This document shows positions 57,397 through 64,000 of a stretch of DNA of 64,000 bases, one piece after another. Position 1 is the stretch's first letter. Each line of letters begins with the position of its first letter. The position numbers were made by a program, and so were the translations under genes. The notes under the pieces are model-generated. The model saw nothing but the letters and a program-made list of their open reading frames with translations. It made no database searches and was not told the origin of the DNA. Source of the stretch: an uncultured Dorea sp. (lineage in GTDB: Bacteria > Bacillota > Clostridia > Lachnospirales > Lachnospiraceae); NCBI GenBank assembly GCA_947652615.1, contig CANTDX010000007.1:1-64000 (forward strand). Reading direction: 5' to 3'.

Positions 57397-58743
57397 ATGA
57401 GCAAAGTAACGTTTGATTATTCAAAAGCAAAGACATTTATCTCAGATCATGAGATCGCATCTATGAAGAAGATCGCAGAGAATGCGAAGGCCGAACTTCT
57501 GGGAAGAGAAGGCGCCGGGAATGATTTCCTTGGCTGGATCGATCTTCCGGTAGATTATGACAAGGAAGAATTCGCGCGGATCAAGGATGCGGCGAAGAAG
57601 ATCCAGGGAGATTCAGAGGTTCTTCTTGTGATCGGTATTGGAGGCTCGTACCTGGGTGCAAGGGCGGCGATTGAGTTCCTGCGCCATAATTTCTACAATA
57701 TGGTATCCAAGGAGATCCGCAAGACTCCTGAGATATATTTCGTAGGCAACAGTATCAGCAGTACCTATCTGAAGCATCTGACAGATGTGATCGGAGAGAG
57801 GGATTTCTCGGTAAATATTATCTCCAAGTCGGGAACGACGACTGAGCCGGCTATCGCGTTCCGTATCTTCAAGAGTATGCTTGAGAAGAGGTATGGCAAG
57901 GCGGAAGCTGCGAAGAGGATCTATGCGACGACAGATAAGGCAAGAGGAGCGCTTAAGAATCTGGCGACAGAGGAAGGTTATGAGAGCTTCGTAGTTCCGG
58001 ATGACGTAGGCGGGCGTTTCTCCGTATTGACGGCGGTAGGGCTTCTTCCGATCGCAGTAAGCGGTGCGGATATAGACAAGCTGATGGAAGGCGCAGCAGA
58101 TGCAAGAGAGCATGCGCTGAACGATTCTTATGAGGAGAATGATCCGGTGATGTATGCGGTGATCCGCAATATTCTTCTTAGGAAGGGCAAAGCCGTTGAG
58201 ATCCTTGCCAACTATGAGCCAAGCCTCCACTATGTATCTGAGTGGTGGAAGCAGCTCTACGGAGAGAGCGAGGGGAAGGACCAGAAGGGAATTTTCCCGG
58301 CGTCCGTTGACCTTACCACAGATCTTCATTCTATGGGTCAGTTTATCCAGGACGGAAGCCGTATTATGTATGAGACGGTTCTGAACGTAGAAGAATCCAC
58401 GGAAGAGATCGTGATCGGGGAAGAGCCGGTTGATCTGGACGGCCTGAATTACCTGGCGGGCAAGAATGTTGATTTTGTCAACAAGAGCGCTATGAACGGA
58501 ACGATGCTTGCACATACGGACGGCAATGTTCCGAATCTGGTTGTCAATATCCCTAAGCAGGACGAGTTCAGCCTTGGCCAGCTGTTCTATTTCTTCGAGT
58601 TTGCCTGCGGCGTAAGCGGATATATCCTTGGTGTGAATCCGTTTAATCAGCCAGGTGTTGAGAGCTATAAGAAGAATATGTTCGCACTTCTTGGCAAGCC
58701 TGGATTCGAGAAGGAAAGAGAAGAGTTGTTGAAGAGATTATAA
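57397..58743 (+). CDS. pgi: Glucose-6-phosphate isomerase
   Basis: The 448-residue protein is the bacterial-length Pgi: [53 protein letters not shown], catalytic Glu in [13 protein letters not shown], and [10 protein letters not shown]. It interconverts glucose-6-phosphate and fructose-6-phosphate in glycolysis. AAGGAAGGAG precedes the start. Its stop overlaps the start of the next gene (TAATG). Confidence 0.96.
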   Translation: MSKVTFDYSKAKTFISDHEIASMKKIAENAKAELLGREGAGNDFLGWIDLPVDYDKEEFARIKDAAKKIQGDSEVLLVIGIGGSYLGARAAIEFLRHNFYNMVSKEIRKTPEIYFVGNSISSTYLKHLTDVIGERDFSVNIISKSGTTTEPAIAFRIFKSMLEKRYGKAEAAKRIYATTDKARGALKNLATEEGYESFVVPDDVGGRFSVLTAVGLLPIAVSGADIDKLMEGAADAREHALNDSYEENDPVMYAVIRNILLRKGKAVEILANYEPSLHYVSEWWKQLYGESEGKDQKGIFPASVDLTTDLHSMGQFIQDGSRIMYETVLNVEESTEEIVIGEEPVDLDGLNYLAGKNVDFVNKSAMNGTMLAHTDGNVPNLVVNIPKQDEFSLGQLFYFFEFACGVSGYILGVNPFNQPGVESYKKNMFALLGKPGFEKEREELLKRL

Positions 58744-60218
58744 TGTGCACGCTATATGACAGATTGATAGAATACAGCGGTTCGGATTATTATGGATTCC
58801 ATATGCCGGGGCACAAGCGGCAGATGAACATGATGGGGGCGGCGGCGCCGTATGAGATCGATATTACAGAGATCGACGGTTTTGACGACCTTCATCATGC
58901 GGATGGAATTCTTGAGGAAGCCCAGGCCCGTGCGGCGAGGGTTTATCATGCGGATGAGACACATTTTCTCATCAACGGAAGCAGTGTAGGGATCTTAAGT
59001 GCTGTTATCGGTGTGACGAATAGAGGCGATACCGTGCTTGTGGCAAGAAATTGCCACAAGTCCGTGTATCACGCTATCGAGATGAACGGGTTGAATCCGG
59101 TGTATCTGTCGCCGGGAGTGAATCCGTCGGTTCAGTTTAATACAGAAGTTTCTGCAAAGGATGTGAGAAGCGCTCTTGGGAGGGTTCCCGGAATCCGTGC
59201 GGTCATTATCGTGTCGCCGACGTATGACGGCGTTGTATCTGATGTAGAAGCAATATCGGAAGCGGTCCATGAAAAAGGTATTCCACTCATTGTTGATGAA
59301 GCCCATGGAGCGCATTTTGGTTTTCACCCTTATTTCCCGGAGAATAGCAATCAGGCAGGCGCAGATATTGTGATCCACAGTCTGCATAAGACGCTTCCCT
59401 CCCTGACGCAGACGGCGCTCCTGCACATGAACGGAGGGCTTGTCAGGCGGGAGAAGGTCAGGAGATATCTGCATATGCTGCAGAGCAGCAGTCCGTCTTA
59501 TGTGTTGATGGCAAGTATTGATTCCTGCGTGGATCTCCTTGAGAACCAGAGAGAGGAATTATTTGATCCGTATACAGAGCGGCTTGAGAAGCTGCGGACG
59601 AGACTTGCGGGGCTGCGCCGGCTGAGACTCGAAGAGACCGCGTGTTATGACCGTTCGAAGCTTGTGGTCTCTGCGGGGGATACAGGGCTTACGGGCAGAG
59701 AGCTGTACAGGGTTCTGTCGGACAGATACCATCTCCAGTTGGAGATGGCGGCGGGGACCTATGTCCTTGCCATGACTTCTGTCGGAGATACCAACGAAGG
59801 AATGGAGCGGCTTCTGACGGCGTTAGAAGAGATCGACAGTATGACGGGGACGGCCGCATTATCGGACCAGATGCCGTACAGTGGAAAGTGCGGCGCTGCG
59901 GACGGTGAAACTATCAGACAAAATTCAGGATTAATATACGATATTCCTTGCCTTCCCAGGCCAGATGTGGTATATAATAGTTTTGATATAGAAGAAATGA
60001 AGAAGAGTTGGCAGACGGCAGTTCTTCCATGGCAGGACAGCGTGGGACGCGTGGCGGCAGAGTATGCGTACCTGTATCCGCCTGGGAAGCCATTGATCGT
60101 ACCGGGAGAAAGGGTATCTCAGGAGGCTGCGGATGTGTTACAATGGTATTATGAGAAAGGATTTTCTGTGGAAGGCATAAAGAGGGAAGGATGTATTGAG
60201 GTTTTGATGCATGGGTAA
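58743..60218 (+). CDS. PLP-dependent Orn/Lys/Arg decarboxylase-like protein
   Basis: The 491-residue protein has FHMPGHKRQMN and ITEIDGFDDLHHADGIL at the start, the aminotransferase-fold HFLINGSSVGILSA, VDEAHGAHFGFHP, and the PLP lysine in HSLHKTLPSLTQTALLHM. It is the short form found before gmk and holB in many Firmicutes (YaaO type in Bacillus). It probably decarboxylates a basic amino acid; the substrate cannot be read here. It overlaps pgi by one base and the kinase gene by eight. Confidence 0.87.
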   Translation: MCTLYDRLIEYSGSDYYGFHMPGHKRQMNMMGAAAPYEIDITEIDGFDDLHHADGILEEAQARAARVYHADETHFLINGSSVGILSAVIGVTNRGDTVLVARNCHKSVYHAIEMNGLNPVYLSPGVNPSVQFNTEVSAKDVRSALGRVPGIRAVIIVSPTYDGVVSDVEAISEAVHEKGIPLIVDEAHGAHFGFHPYFPENSNQAGADIVIHSLHKTLPSLTQTALLHMNGGLVRREKVRRYLHMLQSSSPSYVLMASIDSCVDLLENQREELFDPYTERLEKLRTRLAGLRRLRLEETACYDRSKLVVSAGDTGLTGRELYRVLSDRYHLQLEMAAGTYVLAMTSVGDTNEGMERLLTALEEIDSMTGTAALSDQMPYSGKCGAADGETIRQNSGLIYDIPCLPRPDVVYNSFDIEEMKKSWQTAVLPWQDSVGRVAAEYAYLYPPGKPLIVPGERVSQEAADVLQWYYEKGFSVEGIKREGCIEVLMHG

Positions 60219-60798
60219 GATATACTATATGATGGGTAAGAGCTCTTCCGGGAAGGATACACTGTTAAGAGAACTTAGGAGAGCGCTGCCGGAGCTTCGG
60301 GCTATGACGCTCTATACGACCCGGCCGCCCCGGGACGGAGAGCGGAACGGAGTGGAATATTTTTTTGTATCGGAGGATACATTGAATGCTTACGGGAGAC
60401 AGGGCAGGATCATCGAGGAGAGGGCTTATGACACCATGCACGGGATCTGGAGATATGCGACCGTTGACGACGGGCAGGTGGAGCTTCGGGAAGCAGATTA
60501 TCTGGTGATCGGTACGCTTGAGTCTTATCATCGGATGAGGGAATATTATGGAGAGGATAATGTCAGGCCGATCTATATAGAGGTAGAAGACGGAGAGCGG
60601 CTTACACGCGCCCTCGAACGGGAGAAGGGACGCAAAGTTCCGGGATACGCGGAGCTATGCAGAAGATATCTTGCGGATATGGTTGATTATTCGGAAGAGA
60701 ATCTTGCGAAAGCGGGAATTGGCAAGAGATACTTGAACTATGACAGGACACGATGCTTAGAAGAGATTATAGGGGAAATACAAAATGGGAAGCTTTAA
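60211..60798 (+). CDS. Guanylate-kinase-like protein with unusual P-loop
   Basis: The 195-residue protein has YYMMGKSSSGKDTLLRELRR in place of the canonical GPSGAGKST, then TTRPPRDGERNGVEYFFVS, which is the guanylate kinase GMP-binding pattern. The rest is compact. Its place between the YaaO-like gene and holB is that of tmk in Bacillus, so it may be a divergent nucleotide kinase; it could be a second guanylate kinase. The substrate is uncertain. Confidence 0.75.
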   Translation: MGKIYYMMGKSSSGKDTLLRELRRALPELRAMTLYTTRPPRDGERNGVEYFFVSEDTLNAYGRQGRIIEERAYDTMHGIWRYATVDDGQVELREADYLVIGTLESYHRMREYYGEDNVRPIYIEVEDGERLTRALEREKGRKVPGYAELCRRYLADMVDYSEENLAKAGIGKRYLNYDRTRCLEEIIGEIQNGKL

Positions 60799-61774
60799 GG
60801 ATGTGGTAGGCCACAAAGATATCATTAATTATATCAGGAGTGCGGTAGAGAAGGATCAGGTATCGCATGCATATATTCTGAATGGAGAGCGCGGAGCCGG
60901 CAAGAAGCTGCTGGCGAATCTGTTCGCCACAACTCTGCTGTGTGAAAAGGGAGGGCCGGATCCTTGCAATGAATGCCATTCCTGCAGACAGGCGGAGAGC
61001 GGCAACCATCCGGATATTATCAGGGTGACGCATGAGAAGCCTAATTCGATCAGTGTGGATGACATTCGTGAGCAGGTCAATAATACAATCATGATCAAGC
61101 CGTACCAGGGTCCGTATAAGGTCTACATCATCGATCATGCGGACATGATGACGCCCCAGGCGCAGAACGCATTGCTTAAGACGATCGAGGAACCGCCGCA
61201 GTACGCAGTGATCCTGCTGCTGGTGGAGAATGCGGAGATCCTGCTCCCTACGATCAACTCCAGGTGTGTGATGTTACGGCTTCGGTATATCAAGGATGTG
61301 CTGATCAAGAAGTATCTGATGGAGAATCTGAAGGTGCCGGATTATAAAGCCGATCTGTGCACGGCATTCGCCCAGGGGAATATGGGACATGCGATTATGC
61401 TGGCGAACTCGGAGCATTTCAATGAGATCCGCGAGGAAGCGGTTCAGATGCTTCGGAATATCCATGAGATGGAATTAAGCGAGATTATCGAGACGGTGAA
61501 CCGGATCACCGTATATAAAGTAGAGATCAGTGATTATCTGGATATCATAATGGTATGGTATCGGGATGTCTTATTATATAAAGCGACGAGGGATATAGAG
61601 ACGGTCGTGTTCAAGGATCAGATCAATTATATCAAAGAGCAGGCGAAGAACAGCTCTTATGAAGGGATCCAACTGATTCTGAGCAGTTTCGAGAGAGCCA
61701 AATCAAGACTTAAGGCGAATGTGAATTTTGAATTGACGATGGAGCTGTTGTTCCTGACAATAAAGGAGAATTAA
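60785..61774 (+). CDS. holB: DNA polymerase III delta' subunit
   Basis: The 329-residue protein has GERGAGKKLLANLFA as P-loop-like motif, a zinc module C...CNECHSCRQAESGNHPD, then DIREQVNNTIMIKPYQG, YIIDHADMMTPQAQNALLKT, EEPPQYAVILLL and NSRCVMLRL. It is part of the clamp loader. It overlaps the previous gene by 14 bases; ricT follows after four bases, as in the Bacillus holB-yaaT block. Confidence 0.93.
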   Translation: MGSFKDVVGHKDIINYIRSAVEKDQVSHAYILNGERGAGKKLLANLFATTLLCEKGGPDPCNECHSCRQAESGNHPDIIRVTHEKPNSISVDDIREQVNNTIMIKPYQGPYKVYIIDHADMMTPQAQNALLKTIEEPPQYAVILLLVENAEILLPTINSRCVMLRLRYIKDVLIKKYLMENLKVPDYKADLCTAFAQGNMGHAIMLANSEHFNEIREEAVQMLRNIHEMELSEIIETVNRITVYKVEISDYLDIIMVWYRDVLLYKATRDIETVVFKDQINYIKEQAKNSSYEGIQLILSSFERAKSRLKANVNFELTMELLFLTIKEN

Positions 61775-61778
61775 TAGT

Positions 61779-62690
61779 ATGACGAGAGTGATTGGAGTGA
61801 GGTTCCGCCCGGCGGGGAAGATCTATTTCTTCTCACCGGGGAAATATGATGTCAAGACCGGCGATAAGGTCATCGTTGAGACGGCGAGAGGCGTGGAGTT
61901 CGGCTCGGTTGTCCTGGGACTTAAGGAAGTGGAGGATGACAAGATCACCCAGCCGTTGAAGTCTGTGATCCGGATCGCGACCCAGGATGATATCCGCAAG
62001 GAGGAGAAGAACCGGGAGAAGGAGAAGGAAGCCTTCAATATCTGCCTGGAGAAGATTCGTAAGCATGGGTTGGAGATGAAGCTGATCGACGCGGAGTACA
62101 CGTTTGACAATAATAAGGTTCTCTTCTACTTCACGGCGGACGGGAGGATCGACTTCCGTGAGCTGGTCAAGGATCTGGCGAGTGTCTTCCGTACAAGGAT
62201 CGAGCTTCGTCAGATCGGCGTGCGGGACGAGACGAAGATACGCGGGGGGATCGGGATCTGCGGGCGTCCTCTGTGCTGCCACACGTATCTGACAGAATTC
62301 GCCCCCGTATCGATCAAGATGGCGAAGGAGCAGAATTTATCTCTGAATCCGTCCAAGATCTCGGGTGTGTGCGGCAGGCTGATGTGCTGCCTGACCAATG
62401 AGGAGGAGACTTATGAGGAGCTGAACAGCAGATTGCCGTCAGGCGGTGATCATGTGACGACGCCGGACGGGCTTAAGGGCGACGTGCAGTCGGTCAATGT
62501 GCTGCGGCAGCTTGTGAAGGTGATCGTGACGCTGGAAAATGACGAGAAAGAGATCCGTGAGTATAAGGCCAGGGAGCTTAAGTTCAAGCCAAGGCGCAAG
62601 AAGAAGGATATGAGGCTGTCCAGGGAAGAGATGGCGGAGCTTAAGGCGCTGGAAGAGAAGAACGCGGCTTCCAAATTAGATGATGAATAA
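61779..62690 (+). CDS. ricT: PSP1-domain protein RicT (YaaT)
   Basis: The 303-residue protein has a PSP1 domain (KIYFFSPGKYDVKTGDKVIV region and GRIDFRELVKDLASVFRTRI) and two Cys clusters, GGIGICGRPLCCHTYL and GVCGRLMCCLTNEE, the Fe-S ligand types of RicT. With RicA and RicF it helps RNase Y mature mRNAs and influences sporulation and competence in Bacillus. RicA and RicF genes are not in this window. Confidence 0.93.
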   Translation: MTRVIGVRFRPAGKIYFFSPGKYDVKTGDKVIVETARGVEFGSVVLGLKEVEDDKITQPLKSVIRIATQDDIRKEEKNREKEKEAFNICLEKIRKHGLEMKLIDAEYTFDNNKVLFYFTADGRIDFRELVKDLASVFRTRIELRQIGVRDETKIRGGIGICGRPLCCHTYLTEFAPVSIKMAKEQNLSLNPSKISGVCGRLMCCLTNEEETYEELNSRLPSGGDHVTTPDGLKGDVQSVNVLRQLVKVIVTLENDEKEIREYKARELKFKPRRKKKDMRLSREEMAELKALEEKNAASKLDDE

Positions 62691-63429
62691 GCGGGAATTA
62701 GTGAGAGAAGGAGAACGCCTGGACGATCTGCAGATCAAAGGATACGAGATCATACAGAGTCCGGGGCGTTTTTGTTTTGGCATGGATGCGGTTCTCCTCT
62801 CATCTTATGCAAATGTGAGGAAGAATGAGAGAGCGCTGGATCTTGGGACGGGAACGGGGATCCTGCCGATTCTTCTGGAGGCGAAGAATGAAGGGCTTCA
62901 TTATACCGGGCTTGAGATACAGGAAGAGAGCGCGGATATGGCCAGAAGAAGTGTCAGATACAACGGTCTGGAGGAGAAGATCGACATTATAACAGGAGAT
63001 ATCAGGGAGGCATCGGGGATCTTCGGACCGGCTTCTTTCCAGGTGGTCACGGTGAACCCGCCCTATATGATCGGCGAGCACGGGCTTAAGAATGAGAATG
63101 AGGCGCTGTATATCGCAAGGCATGAGGCGCTGTGTACGCTGGACGATATTCTTAGGGAAAGTGCAAGGCTCCTGCCGCCAAGGGGCAGGTTCTATATGGT
63201 ACACCGGCCTTTCCGGCTGCCGGAGATCTTGTCGAAGATGTCGGCATACCGGATCGAGCCTAAGCGGATGCGCCTGGTCTATCCGCGTGTGGACAGGGAG
63301 CCTAATATGGTGCTGATCGAGGGGCTTCGGGGCGGCAATCCCAGGATGCAGGCGGAGCCGCCGTTGATCGTGTATGAGAAGGACGGAAGCTATACGGATG
63401 AGCTGCGGCGGATCTACGGCTGTGGGTAG
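62680..63429 (+). CDS. tRNA1(Val) (adenine37-N6)-methyltransferase family protein
   Basis: The 249-residue protein has GYEIIQSPGRFCFGMDAVLL, the SAM motif ALDLGTGTGILPILLEAK and the N6-methyltransferase motif NPPYMIGEHG. It matches TrmN6/YabB. It overlaps ricT by 11 bases; ATG at 62680 and 62683 are both possible. The order holB-ricT-yabB-rsmI is conserved in Firmicutes. Confidence 0.9.
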   Translation: MMNKRELVREGERLDDLQIKGYEIIQSPGRFCFGMDAVLLSSYANVRKNERALDLGTGTGILPILLEAKNEGLHYTGLEIQEESADMARRSVRYNGLEEKIDIITGDIREASGIFGPASFQVVTVNPPYMIGEHGLKNENEALYIARHEALCTLDDILRESARLLPPRGRFYMVHRPFRLPEILSKMSAYRIEPKRMRLVYPRVDREPNMVLIEGLRGGNPRMQAEPPLIVYEKDGSYTDELRRIYGCG

Positions 63430-63488
63430 GACGTGCGGCAGAAGCGGATGGAACGGGCAGGCTTATCCGTGCAGATAAGGTGGTAGAT

Positions 63489-64000
63489 ATGTCAGAATAT
63501 GGGAATACATCAGGAACATTATATTTGTGCGCGACGCCGATCGGCAATCTGGAGGATATGACGCTGCGGTGTATCCGTATCCTGAAGGAAGTGGATGTGA
63601 TCGCTGCGGAGGATACCCGCAACAGTATCAAGCTGCTGAATCATTTCGAGATCCGGACGCCTATGACCAGTTATCACGAGTATAACAAGATGGAGAAGGG
63701 ACGCAGGCTTGTAGAGCGTCTTCTTCAAGGGGAAGATATCGCGCTGATCACGGATGCCGGGACTCCGGGGATCTCTGATCCCGGCGAGGAGCTGGTTAGG
63801 ATGTGCCGGGAGGCGGGTGTTGCAGTAACGGCGGTGCCGGGCGCGGCGGCGTGTATCACGGCACTTACCGTCTCCGGGCTTCCGACCAGAAGGTTTGCCT
63901 TCGAGGCATTTCTTCCGGCGGATAAGAAGGAGAGGCAGGCGGTTCTTGAGGAAATGAAGGAAGAGACCCGGACCATGGTGGTGTACGAGGCGCCCCACAG
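63489..64000 (+). CDS. rsmI: 16S rRNA (cytidine1402-2'-O)-methyltransferase, partial
   Basis: The frame starts at ATG 63489 after AAGGTGG and is still open at the window end (170 codons). LYLCATPIGNLEDMTLR, AAEDTRNSIKLLNHF, ALITDAGTPGISDPGEELVR and AVPGAAACITALTVSGL (quoted in part) are RsmI motifs of the tetrapyrrole-methylase fold. It 2'-O-methylates C1402 in the decoding centre. A full protein has about 280 residues. Confidence 0.93.
   Translation, partial: MSEYGNTSGTLYLCATPIGNLEDMTLRCIRILKEVDVIAAEDTRNSIKLLNHFEIRTPMTSYHEYNKMEKGRRLVERLLQGEDIALITDAGTPGISDPGEELVRMCREAGVAVTAVPGAAACITALTVSGLPTRRFAFEAFLPADKKERQAVLEEMKEETRTMVVYEAPH

Overview
The window looks like chromosomal DNA of a gut-type Clostridia, most probably a Lachnospiraceae. 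The evidence is the gene content: the block holB-ricT-trmN6-rsmI, a clostridial MecA, CwlD and BofA sporulation-type proteins, a rubredoxin-first rubrerythrin next to a PerR-type regulator, a Gram-positive Tad pilus locus, and a DUF6147 and a TSCPD protein. Translation signals are strong AGGAGG sites with some TTG and GTG starts. Most genes are moderate in GC; the stretches 1-3600, 25500-28550 and 51300-52700 are AT-richer and carry accessory genes and gene remnants. No rRNA, tRNA or CRISPR array was recognised. The genus cannot be fixed from the sequence alone.

Layout. 1-3330: an Xre regulator with two strong operators and a broken partner, a DUF4143 ATPase, and an AAA/nuclease gene broken by one in-frame amber codon. 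3659-5193: a sodium:solute symporter pseudogene. 5251-11517: a sensor lipoprotein, a histidine kinase and an AraC-type response regulator that run straight into iolE and iolG. 11570-12096: a YoeB/DinJ-type toxin-antitoxin pair on the other strand. 12194-17690: a LacI regulator, a small unknown gene, and a second iol set (iolG2, iolI, iolE2, iolH) with two copies of one 20-bp palindrome. 17878-21351: a GntR regulator, and a LytTR regulator divergent from a large secreted, membrane-anchored protein. 21386-25453: a yybP-ykoY (manganese) riboswitch with its terminator in front of a P-type Ca/Mn ATPase and an AI-2E family permease. 25500-28430: an AT-rich accessory patch (truncated Xre, VanZ-like protein, MNT-HEPN pair with a third coupled small ORF, gene fragments). 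28555-31341: rubrerythrin, PerR, an NlpC/P60 hydrolase and a DUF1858 protein. 31432-37616: mecA, a candidate structured RNA, a GH18 protein, cwlD, Sua5 and upp. 37620-38189: yaaL-like and bofA. 38514-46737: a complete-looking Tad/Flp pilus operon, including a 58-residue pilin gene. 46938-51709: rhomboid, kinase, HIT protein, sigma factor, murG, and a DUF4367 protein behind a MITE-like element. 51783-54796: a DUF6147 protein, a 29-bp inverted repeat and a nearly identical tandem pair of Rpn/PD-(D/E)XK nucleases. 54868-64000: housekeeping genes (MTA/SAH nucleosidase, pgi, an Orn/Lys/Arg-decarboxylase-like protein, a guanylate-kinase-like protein, holB, ricT, trmN6, rsmI).

How it fits together. 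The three-component sensor has one strong promoter (5251) and no visible terminator before iolE/iolG, so a sugar or inositol signal probably drives inositol oxidation and dehydration. The second iol operon adds the keto-inositol isomerase IolI and IolH, but no IolA, B, C, D or J gene is here, so the pathway must be completed elsewhere or follow another route. The neighbouring symporter, a plausible importer, is broken. Other clear regulatory logic includes the manganese riboswitch for the cation ATPase, shared operators before perR and rubrerythrin, a LytTR-type direct repeat in front of the secreted protein, and hairpins that mask ribosome binding sites of the sensor kinase and of cwlD.
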